From Cervus elaphus (taxonomy: Eukaryota > Chordata > Mammalia > Artiodactyla > Cervidae), in NCBI RefSeq assembly GCF_910594005.1, contig NC_057828.1:4166235-4230234 (forward strand): 64,000 bases of DNA, in the 5' to 3' direction. The position numbers were made by a program, and so were the translations under genes. Under the pieces are notes generated by a model, which worked only from the letters and a program-made list of their open reading frames with translations, was not told the DNA's origin and made no database searches. Of this stretch, positions 48,130-58,199 are shown piece after piece (the stretch's first letter is position 1; each line of letters opens with the position of its first letter).

Positions 48130-49048
48130 AGGAGTACATCAAAGCTGTATATTGTCACCTGCTTATTTAGCTTGTATGCAGAGTACATCATGCGAAATGC
48201 TGGGCTGGATGAAGCACAAGCTGGAATCAGGATTGCCAGAAGAAATATCAATAATCTCAGATATGCAGATGGCACCACCCTTATGGCAGAAAGTGAAGAG
48301 AAACTAAAGAGCCTCCTGATGAAAGTGAAAGAGAACAGTAAAAAAGCAGGCTTAAAACTCAACATTAAAAAAACTAAGATCATGGCATCCAGTCCCATTA
48401 CTTCATAGTAAGTAGATGGGGAAACAATGGAAACAGTGAGAGACTTAATTTTTGGGGGCTCCAAAATCACTGCAGATGGTGACTGCAGCCATGAAATTAA
48501 AAGACGCTTACTCCATGGGAGGGAAGTTATGACCAACCTAGACAGTATATTAAAAAGCAGAGACTTACTTTGCCAACAAAGGTCCATTTAGTCAAAGCTA
48601 TGGTTTTTCCAGTAGTCATGTATGGATGTGAGAGTTGGGTCATAATGAAAGCTGAGTGCCAAAGAATTGATGCTTTTGAACTGTGGTGTTGGAGAAGACC
48701 CTTGAGAGTCCCTTGGACTGCAAGGAGATCCAACCAGTCCATCCTGAAGGAAATCAGTCCTGAATATTCATTGGAAGGAGTGATGTTGAAGCTGAAACTC
48801 CAATTCTTTGGTCACCTGATGCAAAGAACTTACTTATTTGAAAAGACCCTGCTGCTGGGAAAAATTGAAGGCAAGAGGAGAAGGGGATGACAGAGAATGA
48901 GATGGTTGGACGGCATCACCGACTCTATGGGCATGAGTTTGAGCAAACTCTGGGAGTTGGTGATGGACTGGGAGGCCTGGTGTGCTGCAGTCCATGGCAC
49001 TGCAAAGAGCTGGACATGACTGAATGACTGAACTAACTGACTGAATTT
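48130..49048 (+). mobile_element. BovB LINE, 5'-truncated, mutated RT
   Basis: Starts in RT motif B (AAGGAGTACATCAAAGCTG) and ends in the usual 3' region (GAGCTGGACATGACTGAATGACTGAACTAACTG). The catalytic YADD of motif C is changed to YADG (RYADGTTLMAE near 48257-48290), and stops and frameshifts separate the remaining pieces (48172-48408, 48570-48890). It is therefore dead and older than the copy at 39950. Confidence 0.92.
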
Positions 49049-49294
49049 TACAAGCTGATCTAGAAACTCACCCATTAATAATGGAATTGCTTCCATTAAA
49101 TCAGAATGCTACAAACCATGTAAGTTAAAAGTTGAGGCAATTCCCTAGGAAATTCAGGCTAGAGCTGTTTGATGTCAATCCAGTGTTACCTTCATCCAAC
49201 TAAGTATATTTGATTAACATAATCCTAAATATATTCCTTGGTTTTAGAGAACTGGAGCAAAGTGGCAGACATGGCATCATTATATCCTGGCTAA
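49049..49294. other. Unassigned intergenic sequence
   Basis: Nothing recognisable. Confidence 0.35.
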
Positions 49295-49430
49295 TATTCA
49301 CTAATCACTAAACAAAACTTATTGGGTACTAACAATGTGCCAGACATTATGCTGGGTGCTGGGGATGCAACGATGAGTAAGACATAGCTCTTGCACAAAA
49401 ATTATAAACAAACCATACCTAGGCTGACCT
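49295..49430 (-). mobile_element. L2 LINE 3'-end fragment, antisense
   Basis: CTTATTGGGTACTAACAATGTGCCAGACATTATGCTGGGTGCTGGGGATGC matches the complement of the L2 3' end with limited divergence. The following ACGATGAGTAAGACATAGCTC continues the match. Confidence 0.7.
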
Positions 49431-49922
49431 TCGCACAGAGACTCTTTTTTGTAACTGATGGATACTGTCTTTTAAGTGGTATGTTATGAATCAAGGCTAT
49501 ATGGGGCCAATTTGTACTTACTCTTTTATTCTTAAAGCTAATTGCAAATTCTCATCTCAGCACAGAGCCCTGTGATGCCAAGAGACTCATTGTAGTTCAC
49601 TGGGGAGAGGAAAGAATTCTAGTAGTGGTCAAGATCTGCTGCGTTTATTATTTTAAGAGTTTGTTCCACTTGGAAATAGTTTTCCTAGTTATTATTTATG
49701 AGTCCTCTCGCCTGGTCTTCTGATAAACCTGCTTGCGGGCATACATTCTGGCATTTTGATGGAATGGGTTTATTTCCTTTACCCTGGACACCAGGTGCTG
49801 CTGGCTAAAAACAGCAGAGGACTGAATCTCTTCTCTTAAGGGTCCTGGCAGCTCTGTGGCAAATTCGGCCACCGAGCTATCTAGGCTCTATTATTTCCAT
49901 TCTAATGGGCTTTCCTCCCTAA

Positions 49923-49980
49923 TGGTGTGTGTATGTGTGTGTATGAGAGAGAAGTGGGAGCAGGGGAGAGAGAGAGAATA
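49923..49980. repeat. GT/GA-rich microsatellite
   Basis: Interrupted (TG)n from 49923 to about 49945, then (GA)n-like sequence to 49980. Short and imperfect. Confidence 0.8.
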
Positions 49981-50103
49981 TGTTTCATTGTCCCTATTCT
50001 CAAATGGAGTTGACATTCTCAGTTGTCTCACAGCATTTTCTGGAAATAAAACAGGACAAAAATGTGACTGTACCTAGAAAAAATGAATTGTGATATTTAA
50101 AAA

Positions 50104-50272
50104 TATCACTAATTGTGCAGTAGTTTGAGCATTCTTTGGCATTGCCTTTCTTTGGGATTGGAATGAAAATTAACCTTTTCCAGTCCTGTGGCCACTGTTG
50201 AATTTTCCAAATTTGCTGGCATATTGAGTGCAGCACTTTCACAGCATCATCTTTCAGGATTTGAAATAGCAT
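50104..50272 (-). mobile_element. Orphan internal BovB fragment (~165 bp)
   Basis: Corresponds to an internal part of the BovB RT gene, the same part as 58805-58970. On the - strand it encodes LHSICQQIWKIQQWPQDWKR and IPIPKKGNAKECSNY. Neither the 5' end nor the 3' tail of BovB is present, so it is a fragment and not a simple 5'-truncated insertion. Confidence 0.9.
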
Positions 50273-50329
50273 ATGAGATATGGGATAATCTACTGGTTAA
50301 AACCCCCCCTTTTTTTGTTTGGCTTTTGC

Positions 50330-50490
50330 TGGTGTGATTTCAGGTGAATTACTAAATCTCTTCGAGCCACAATTTCTTTGTCTGTGAAAAGATAATAACT
50401 TAATCTGCTTCATATGTTGCTGTGAGGGTTGAATAACTTATTTAGGTAAAGCACTTAGCCTGGTGTCTGGCAAATGGAAAATGTTAACTT
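50330..50490 (+). mobile_element. MIR SINE
   Basis: Contains the MIR core and tail words in order: GAATTACTAAATCTCTTCGAGCC, CAATTTCTTTGTCTGTGAAAAGATAATAA, GTTGCTGTGAGGGTTGAATAA and AAAGCACTTAGCCTGGTGTCTGGC. Confidence 0.8.
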
Positions 50491-51854
50491 AATCAAGTAT
50501 TTATTCTCCTTATCCCTTCCCTGCCCAAGAGGACCTTATAGCTCTTTACAAATGCAGTTATACAGAAATGACCACCTTCATCCTCCCATGACCCACTGAA
50601 ATCAAAAACAGTTGCAAAATGGAGAGACCTCATGTGCCCAAGAAAACAAGCTGTTGAAGGACCAGGATTTTAATTCTGATGCTTTGGTCAGTTGGCTGGA
50701 TGACCTTGGACAGACTCTTTGTTTACAGCTATATTAACATTTCTGCAATATTTGGATGGAGAAGCTAAGGACCTGACTCCCCACCCCGCCTGCCCGCCCC
50801 AGGTAATAGAAATGCTCATGTCTCCCCTATGCCCTTTAAAATCAATCAATCAATCAATATCCATCCAAACATTTCAATAAAAGACTTTCTCTTTTTGGTC
50901 CTACTCAACCTCCTTAAAAGGTTATCTGCATTAATTTTTCTCCACCTTTCCACCTGCATTTGTTTCTTAGCAAGGCATGGCAATCTGCCCTTGGCCTCCT
51001 AACCATCATTACACCAGCTCTGGTTAAAACTACCTCTTCATTAACAAAAGCAAATGGTTATCTTTCGATCCTCATCTTGCTTAACTTTTGACCACAAAAA
51101 GAAGAAGGCAAATGACCTTAAGGTGTGGGAAATACATTTTGAAGTTTGAGTCCAAACAAACTGAGTCTCAATGCTGACATCGCAATTGCCATTTAAAGGG
51201 CCTTTGTTCTGCTGAAAACATCCCATATTCAGAATCAAAATGTGAATTATTCAAGTAATCAAGGAAAGTGGGTCTACTAAAGTACCTTATCATGACATCA
51301 GACACCAAAAGTGAAATCTGATGACAGGGAAATGATTAGAGCACAAAGCAATCTGTTGCTTTGTTCTGATGTGAAATGATGATGGTAAAGTAGGCACCTG
51401 CTGCTATGTGTACCTGATGAGTCCTAATACATTTCAGACCACTGTCTAGTCATTCTGCCATGTTCAATCACAATGTATTTGTCTGGTGTCATATACCATT
51501 AAGACCTTCTTCTTTGTTAAGGAGCCTCTCCGAAGATCCAAGCAAAATGTTAAAGATGATAATTTGCCTTACAGCAGACATTTTCAGTGGTTAATTTCAG
51601 GCACACAGGTATGTGGGTGCGGGCAATATTTTTGGTTAGGAAAAACTTTTCCAAGCCCTCTGGACCACCACCCCCTTCCTTTTTTTTCACCTCCCCTTGG
51701 AGTTGACTGCATTTTAATGGGGCATTTGGTGAAGCTGCTACCCTGAGCTGAGTCAGATTGTTGCAGAGAAAGTTTATCATTCTCAGGATTGCTGTCAGGA
51801 TGATTAAATAGAGCTGTTGTGCAATAGGTCCTAACCCACAGCAGCAATGAAGGG
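50491..51854. other. Unassigned intergenic sequence
   Basis: No gene. There is an (AATC)5 run at 50838-50857. The stretch 51240-51620 has no repeat signature and balanced composition. It could be a conserved noncoding segment, but I cannot test that. The frames 51486-51746 (+) and 51550-51948 (-) lack recognisable domains. Confidence 0.4.
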
Positions 51855-51975
51855 GAGTAAACACTGGACTGGGAATCGGGAGCTGGTCTAGTCTGGTTCG
51901 GTGACTCTGGGCAAGTCTCTTCCACTCTGTTAGCCTGGGTAGTGTCACCTATAAAAGGTGGGCTGACCTAGATAA
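51855..51975 (+). mobile_element. MIR-like SINE fragment
   Basis: GACTGGGAATCGGGAGCTGG, then GTGACTCTGGGCAAGTCTCTTCCACTCTGTTAGCCT and ACCTATAAAAGGTGGGCTGACCTAGATAA follow the MIR layout (TGTGACCTTGGGCAAGT, then ATCTGTAAAATGGG) with divergence. Confidence 0.7.
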
Positions 51976-53012
51976 CTGACTCTAAAGTCAGTTTTAAAAA
52001 TTTCTCTCTCAACTCTGTAGTTCTCCAAATTTCTTTAAACCAGTTTTACCTTGGTTGATTTTACCACTACTTTGCAAAGTGATTACTTCTTGTCTCTCAC
52101 CTCTTCACTTACTTTTTGGCTAGTTCACTCAGAGATAACCACAGGAAATATGCATCTCACAAGCAAATAATTTTCTCCTTTGGAGACATCTATGCTGTGT
52201 TCACTGTGGAGCAATTACATGGTAAATCTGGGATGTGTCCAGAATGTTCACTCTTATAAAACGAGGCTCTTCAGCCTGAATGTTGGTTGCTCACTGATAC
52301 TTGTATGAAATGCCAGTTGGGTGGCAAGGTTTGAAACCAGACAACTCTACTAAATAACCAGGCTCTGTATGAAATAGGTTATAGTCATCTCATGCTTCCA
52401 CTCTGATAATTACTCTAAAGATTTTCAAATCCTAAGACTGATGAAACTTTTTACATTTTTTTTCTTGTCCCTGTTCCCCAGACTCAAGCTGATAGACAGC
52501 CAGAGCCTGGAAGCAATAATGACTCATTATTTAAACATTATTATGTCAATAATAATCATACCCTCTTTCCTGGGGCTCAAGCACTAATATAAAGACTTTT
52601 TTTCTTTTAAAGACTCACAACCAGAAATACTGTGAAATTTCAGAATGTTAAGGATAAAAAGAATATCCCTAAAAATGTCCCAATAGTGTTAACATAAAAT
52701 ACAGGACAGCTAGTTAGCATTGAAGTTCATATAGACAATAAGTAATTTTTTAGAATAAGTATGTTTCTAGAAATTCCTTGTTTATCTGAAATGCAAACTT
52801 AGTTGTATATCCTATATTTTTACTTGCTAGATGTGGCAATGCTGTTTTTCAGAGTAAAACCAGATCACCCAAACATCCCATCAATTAGCAGTGGATGGTA
52901 ATAGGCAATTTGACTGATGTTTTCAAAATTTGGAGATATTAAAATTTTCGAGCTATAGTCACAACCTACCCAAGATATCAATGAAGGGATAAATGAAAAC
53001 TGAAACTAAAAA
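51976..53012. other. Unassigned AT-rich sequence
   Basis: No gene or recognisable repeat. AT content rises toward the minisatellite. Confidence 0.4.
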
Positions 53013-54593
53013 CTGAAAATATGAAAAATATGAAAATATGTGAAAAATATGAAAAAGATGAAAATATTCAAAAAATATAAAGAATATGAAAATATGTGAA
53101 AAATATGAAGAATAGAAAAATATGTGATAAATATGAAGAATATGAAAATATTCTAAAAATATGAAGAATATGAAAATATTCTAAAAATATGAAGAATATG
53201 AAAATATTCTAAAAATATGAAGAATATGAAAATATGTGAGAAATATGAAAAAGATGAAAATATGTGAGAAATATGAAGAATATGAAACTATTCTAAAAAT
53301 ATGAAGAATATGAAAATATTCAAAAAATATGAAGAATATGAAAATATTCAAATATATGAAGAATATGAAAATATTCTAAAAATATGAAGAATATGAAAAT
53401 ATTCTAAAAATATGAAGAATATTAAAATATTCAAATATATGAAAAAGATGAAAATATTCAAAAAAATATGAGAATATGAAAATATTCTAAAAATATGAAG
53501 AATATGAAAATATGTGGAAAATATGAAGAATATGAAAATACTCTAAAAATATGAAGAATATGAAAATATGTGAGAAATATGAAAAAGATGAAAATATGTG
53601 AGAAATATGAAGAATATGAAAATATGTGAGAAATATGAAGAATATGAAAATATTCTAAAAATATGAAGAATATGAAAATATGTGCAAAATATGAAAAAGA
53701 TGAAAATATTCTAAAAATATGAAGAATATTAAAATATGTGAAAATATGAAGAATATAAAAATATGTGAAAATATGAAGAATATGAAAATATGCGAAAAAT
53801 ATGAAGAATAGGAAAATATGTGCAAAATATGAAAAAGATGATAATATGCGAAAAATATGAAGAATATGAAAATATTCTAAAAATATGAAGAATATAAAAA
53901 TATGTGAGAAATATGAAAAAGATGAAAATATGTGAGAAATATGAAGAATATGAAAATATGTGAGAAATATGAAGAATATGAAAATATTCAAAAATATGAA
54001 TATGAAAATATGTGAAAAATATGAAGAACATGAAAATGTGTGAAAAATATGAAAAATATGAAAATATTCTAAAAATATGAAGAATATGAAAATATTCTAA
54101 AAATATGAAGAATATGAAAATATGCTAAAAATATGAAAAAGATGACAATATTCTAAAAATATGAAGAATATGAAAATATGTGAAAAATATGAAGAACATG
54201 AAAATATGTGAGAAATATGAAAAAGATGAAAATATTCTAAAAATATGAAGAATATGAAAATATTCTAAAAATATGAAGAATATGAAAATATGTGAAAAAT
54301 ATGAAAAAGATGAAAATATTCTAAAAATATGAAGAATATGAATATGCAAAAAATATGAAGAATAGGAAAATATGCGAAAAATATGAAGAATATGAAAATA
54401 TTCTAAAAATATGAAGAAAAATATGAAAATATTCTAAAAATATGAAGAAAAATATGAAATATATTAAAGTATATAAAATATATGAAATATATGAAAATAT
54501 GAAAATGTGAATATATGAAATATCTGAAATATGAAATATATGGAAATATATGAAATATATGAAAATATGAAACTATATGAAATATATGGGAAA
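53013..54593. repeat. AT-rich ~28 bp minisatellite
   Basis: About 1.6 kb of tandem units with a ~28 bp period. There are two main unit forms, one reading GAATATGAAAATATTCTAAAA and one with TGTGAGAA or TGTGAAAA in place of TTCTAAAA, and both continue with ATATGAA. A GAAAAAGATG variant marks the start of some units. Similar runs of mixed units recur at an offset of about 334 bp (53570 and 53904), suggesting a higher-order expansion. From about 54465 the pattern decays to irregular GAAATATATGAAAATAT. The reverse-strand frames 53458-53991, 53729-54031, 54125-54349 and 54403-54660 (YFHILHIF repeats) are by-products of the repeat. Confidence 0.95.
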
Positions 54594-54800
54594 AGAAACA
54601 GAAAATAAAGACAAACTTTCCTGCCTTCATGGAGCTTACATTGGTGGAGATGAAAAGCAACTATGCTATAAAGTGATATGTGTTGGTGTAATAAATAAAG
54701 TAGAGGAGGAAATAGGAAGTGTTGTAGACTGCTGGAACTTTAGGAATGGTGTTTGGAACATCCTCACTGAGGATGTCTCGTCAGTCTAATGAGGGGACAT
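54594..54800 (-). mobile_element. L2 LINE fragment abutting the minisatellite
   Basis: CAGAAAATAAAGACAAACTTTCCTGCCTTCATGGAGCTTACATTGGTGG is the L2 antisense word series (CCTGCCCTCATGGAGCTTACATTCTAG). It is followed by GATGAAAAGCAACTATGC and similar. It begins directly at the end of the AT-rich array, so the array probably grew from A/T-rich sequence beside this element. Confidence 0.6.
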
Positions 54801-56163
54801 GATTGTCTCCTCAGTCATTGTCTGCGATGGAATGGATTTGGGGAATCAGTCAAACTCTCCACTGTACCTGCAGAAAGTACAGTCCAGGTAAAACAGGAGG
54901 ACAGGTGGCTCTGGGGGAGAGGTCTCCTGGGACAAAAGGAGACATTGTAGAATATCTGTTGTCATGGAAAATTTAAAAATACTGTGAGAATTAGAAGAAA
55001 TAAAAACAAGTATAAGGAGACAGTTAACTTCACAGAATACCACTTGACTCCTCCATGAATAATGCTTACAAAGTCACAATGATGTAAAACGTTGTTATTA
55101 GTTTACAAATTTTAAAATATACTGATAGAGAAAGCATGGAAGATGTAATTTTAATTATAGAACCAAATGTAAATGTTATCACCTGGAATGCTCTACGATT
55201 GGAATGCCAGAAAAGGAAGACAGCAGAGCTAAAGATAAGTCTAAGAGCACCAGTGTTCTCTTTAAACCCAAGGGGATGTTAAGAGACCGACTATATTTGG
55301 TGTATGTTTACTGCCTAAAATTTCAAAGATAGCCAAACAATAGAGAAACAAATATGTGTTATAATTACACAGGGAAATTGGGGAAGATAGATGTGAGGTG
55401 ATATAAGTGAGCTGAATCTTACAGCAGCAACTTGAATATCTAAAATGGACAAATTCAGACATTGTATATAAACTCACATTTACTGTAGAATCATAGAAGA
55501 AATACAGAATTTTGATGTAGCTACAGAATAAACAAGTTATAGAGTTAGTGGGCTGATTTTGGGGAGTTAAGACAGGGTGAGAGTGAAGAACAGAGTATTA
55601 TTTTCATTATTAGTCCTTTCAGACAAATTTGACTTTTGAACTATGTGTGTGCATTACACTGAATTTTAAAATATCTGGTTTCCACTCTACAAAAATTTCT
55701 TTCTGTACTCCTGAAAGTGATATGCTTTCACTATGGAAAATTTAGAAACTATATAAAACTTCTCCAGGATTTAGAGGTAACTATTAAAATATTGGCCCAT
55801 TTTCTTCTGGTCTTTTGAGATCAATTACATTTACACACATCTGTGATTATGTGGAGTAAGGATACAACTTGATGTATTCAAATTTGTGAATCTAAACTGA
55901 TTAACTTAGATTCCATAGATAATTTGTAACATTTAAAATCTCCCTTATGATTTCAAATGAAACCAAAATAAACATGATATTAAAATCTTTCTGCAAAGAG
56001 ACCTTTGGCATTAAACAATAGCAGTAAAATTAGCCTATTTACCAATGTGACTAGACCCCAACAATCTAAGGGTAAGTTCATTCTGATGTTAATCAGGCAG
56101 TGAGAGCTATGACTTGCCAGACAAAATTAAATGACAGATTTGTTTCATAACTGGACAGTTACA
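54801..56163. other. Unassigned AT-rich intergenic sequence
   Basis: No gene or recognisable repeat was found. Short frames on the - strand (54846-55043, 55262-55477) have no domain. Confidence 0.4.
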
Positions 56164-56886
56164 TCAGTTCAGTTCAGTTCACTCAGTCGTGTCTGACTCT
56201 TTGCGACCCCATGGACCACACACAGCATGCCAGGCCTCCCTGTCCATCACCAACTCTTGGAGTCTACCCAAACCCATGTCCATTGAGTAGGTGATGCCAT
56301 CCAACCACCTCATCCTCTGTCATCCCCCTCACCTCCTGCCCTCAATCTTTCCCAGCATCAGGGTCTTTTCAAATGAGTCAGCTCTTCGCATCAGATGGCC
56401 AAAGTACTGGAGTTTCAGCTTCAACATCAGTCCTTCCAATGAATACTCAATGAACACTTCAATGAACACTTCAAATGATCTCCTTTAGGATGGACTGGTT
56501 AGATCTCCTTGCAGTCCAAGGGACTCTCAAGAGTCTTCTCCAACACCACAGTTCAAAAGCATCAATTCTTTGGCATTCAACTTTCTTTATAGTCCAACTC
56601 TGACATCCATACATGACTACTGGAAAAACAATAGCCTTGACTAGATGGACCTTTGTTGGTAAAGTGTTGTCTCTGCTTTTTAAGATGCTCTCTAGGTTGG
56701 TCATAACTTTGCTTCCAAGAAGTAAGTATCTTTTAACTTCATGGCTGCAGTCACCATCTGCAGTGATTTTGGTGCCCCCACCAAAAAAGTCAGCCACTGT
56801 TTCCACTGTTTCCCCATCTATTTTCCATGAAGTGATGGGACCGGATGCCATGATCTTAGTTTTCTGAATGTTGAATTTGTGTGTGT

Positions 56887-56967
56887 GTGTAATAAAGTTT
56901 TATTAAAGTATAAAGGAGATAGAGAAAGCTTCTGACATAGGCATCAGAAGGGGGCAAAAGAGTACCC
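56887..56967 (-). repeat. ERV R region, 3' copy
   Basis: An 81 bp direct repeat of 58119-58199. On the - strand it contains AATAAA about 13 nt before its end, so polyadenylation after TTATTACAC would define the R end. Upstream, in U3, a TATATAA box lies at 56998-56992, about 25-31 nt before the R start at 56967, consistent with transcription starting there. Confidence 0.88.
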
Positions 56968-57366
56968 CCTATGCTAGTATTAGCAATGGAGTTATATACT
57001 CTCCAATGAATCCAAAGAATGTCTGGAGGCTGCAAAGACCTCACCAGACCCACTCCCATAATTTACATTTTAAGATAACAGAGTTGGCCAGAAGGTTTAA
57101 TCCAAAGATTGTCCTCAGGCAGGATACATCCTTGTAAAGACCAGACCTACTCCCATAATTTATGTTTTAAAATAACAGAATTAGCCAGAGGGTTTAATCC
57201 AAAGACTGTCCTCAGGCAGGATACATTATTGTTATATAATCCTAAGGAATGTAGAGGAAAAAAATTAAAAAAATGTTTGTCCTTTCTTCCTCCTTGAATA
57301 TCCCAGGCCTCTCTCTCCTTGGGGACCCCTAGACTTTTTATCAACCTGCCTAGGAAATGACTCTCA
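56968..57366 (-). promoter_or_regulatory. ERV U3 promoter/enhancer with ~97 bp tandem repeat
   Basis: The U3 starts with TGAGAG just after the polypurine tract. It contains two direct repeats with a 97 bp period (for example CTCCCATAATTTA at 57053 and 57150, and CCTCAGGCAGGATACAT in each). It also has an inverted CCAAT (57003-57007 on the + strand) and a TATA box near 56992-56998. Duplicated enhancer blocks in U3 are common in gammaretroviruses (family knowledge). Activity is not shown here, and because the copy at this locus is the 3' end, it would drive transcription into flanking BovB. Confidence 0.78.
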
Positions 57367-57368
57367 TT

Positions 57369-57383
57369 CCCCCCTTTTCTTTT
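57369..57383 (-). other. ERV polypurine tract
   Basis: AAAAGAAAAGGGGGG on the - strand, immediately before AATGAG. It primes plus-strand DNA synthesis in retroviruses and marks the U3 start; the form and spacing are those of gammaretroviruses. Confidence 0.9.
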
Positions 57384-57984
57384 AGGAGAATTATGTTGCC
57401 TAGGGAAAAGGGGTGTCGTTCTCATTTCACAACTGCTTCCGAGCTGACAAGGGGCGTTGTCCCTAAATTGGTGAGGCAACATATTCTCCTAATCCTCAAA
57501 GTGAGGATGTCTGATCCAGGGGCCCCAAGTAATAGTTGGAGGAGGCTGTGGCACTCATAGGAGCTCGAACAACTATTTGTAAATTAAAAGCAGTTAGAAA
57601 ACCCCATTATACAGTTAAAGATGTAAGGCAAAATAGTCATTAAACCAAGTTAAAATCAAAATGAAAAGTCACATTATGTCCATGGTTACATCAGTCCATC
57701 TTAAGGTTGTTAGATGTCATCAGTTTAAGAAGAGGCATCACATGCGATTGTTGAAGGTATTTGCAGACTTGGAGAAAGTCCTTTCCTTGAAGTGGAGATG
57801 TCCACCATGAGACACCTTCCACTGATGAAGAGGGGAGTGCTCCGCAGACCCAGCAGTTTGAGTGATTGTGGAATGCAGCATAGGAGTGAGCCCAGGACAG
57901 GAAGGCATTGTCTTGAGGATCAAACGGCAGACTCAGGATTTCTGGAGTCAGCAGAAGTAGGCTCACATAGATTATCAGGCCCAC
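57384..57984 (-). pseudogene. Retroviral env remnant with internal deletion
   Basis: About 600 bp between the leader and the polypurine tract, where a normal env gene would need about 1.9 kb. The first part (57984-57691, open for 97 codons from a GTG) has a hydrophobic, signal-peptide-like start (IIYVSLLLL). It then has an SU N-terminal segment with a CWVC motif of the type seen in class I ERV envelopes, and stops at 57691. The second part (about 57640-57385) gives a hydrophobic anchor-like stretch (PYIFNCIMGF, with frame breaks) like an env membrane anchor and tail. The SU core and most of TM are missing. There is no intact frame and the remnant cannot encode an envelope. The first part begins only about 13 nt after the primer binding site, so gag-pol was removed by splicing or deletion before insertion. 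Confidence 0.75.
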
Positions 57985-57997
57985 CTTGTCCTGAAGG

Positions 57998-58015
57998 ATC
58001 CCGGACGAGCCCCCA
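57998..58015 (-). other. Retroviral primer binding site, tRNA-Pro
   Basis: TGGGGGCTCGTCCGGGAT on the - strand, an exact 18 nt complement of the tRNA-Pro 3' end as used by many gammaretroviruses. It lies three bases after the U5 end (CTTTCA TCT). Confidence 0.95.
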
Positions 58016-58118
58016 AGATGAAAGGTTGTCGCTGAACGATGAGAAGAGGATTCTTGGCCTCCGGAGGAGATGAATTCAATCCAGGGCCAAAGACGAGGCT
58101 GGATCGCTCAGAGCTTTT

Positions 58119-58199
58119 GTGTAATAAAGTTTTATTAAAGTATAAAGGAGATAGAGAAAGCTTCTGACATAGGCATCAGAAGGGGGCAAAAGAGTACCC
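58119..58199 (-). repeat. ERV R region, 5' copy
   Basis: 81 bp, identical by eye to 56887-56967. On the - strand it begins GGGTACTC directly at the insertion boundary. That coincides with the transcription start predicted from the TATA box in the U3 copy. U5 follows at 58118. Confidence 0.88.

Larger units (their letters stand above)
56879..58199 (-). mobile_element. Retrotransposed gammaretrovirus-like ERV transcript (processed copy)
   Basis: A 1321 bp insert in BovB, read on the - strand as R (58199-58119), U5 (58118-58019), PBS for tRNA-Pro (58015-57998), an env 5' remnant, an env 3' remnant, a polypurine tract (57383-57369), U3 (57366-56968) and R (56967-56887), ending in a (CA)n. There is no U3 at the 5' end and no U5 at the 3' end, which is the structure of the viral RNA and not of an integrated provirus. 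The two 81 bp R copies look identical. The target duplication CTGAA(T/A)GTTGAATTT (56864-56878 and 58199-58213) is about 15 bp, typical of LINE-mediated insertion and too long for a retroviral integrase. gag and pol are absent. It sits inside the BovB and is therefore younger than it. Confidence 0.85.

Noticed and set aside
53458..54660. Proteins rich in YFHILHIF repeats on the - strand
   Set aside because: These are translations of the AT-rich ~28 bp minisatellite and not genes.
57691..57984. Functional co-opted envelope (syncytin-like) gene
   Set aside because: The frame ends after 97 codons, lacks an ATG at the natural position, and most of SU and TM is missing.
56879..58199. Provirus or solo LTR
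   Set aside because: The order is R-U5...U3-R without complete LTRs, and the target duplication is about 15 bp, so it is a processed RNA copy.
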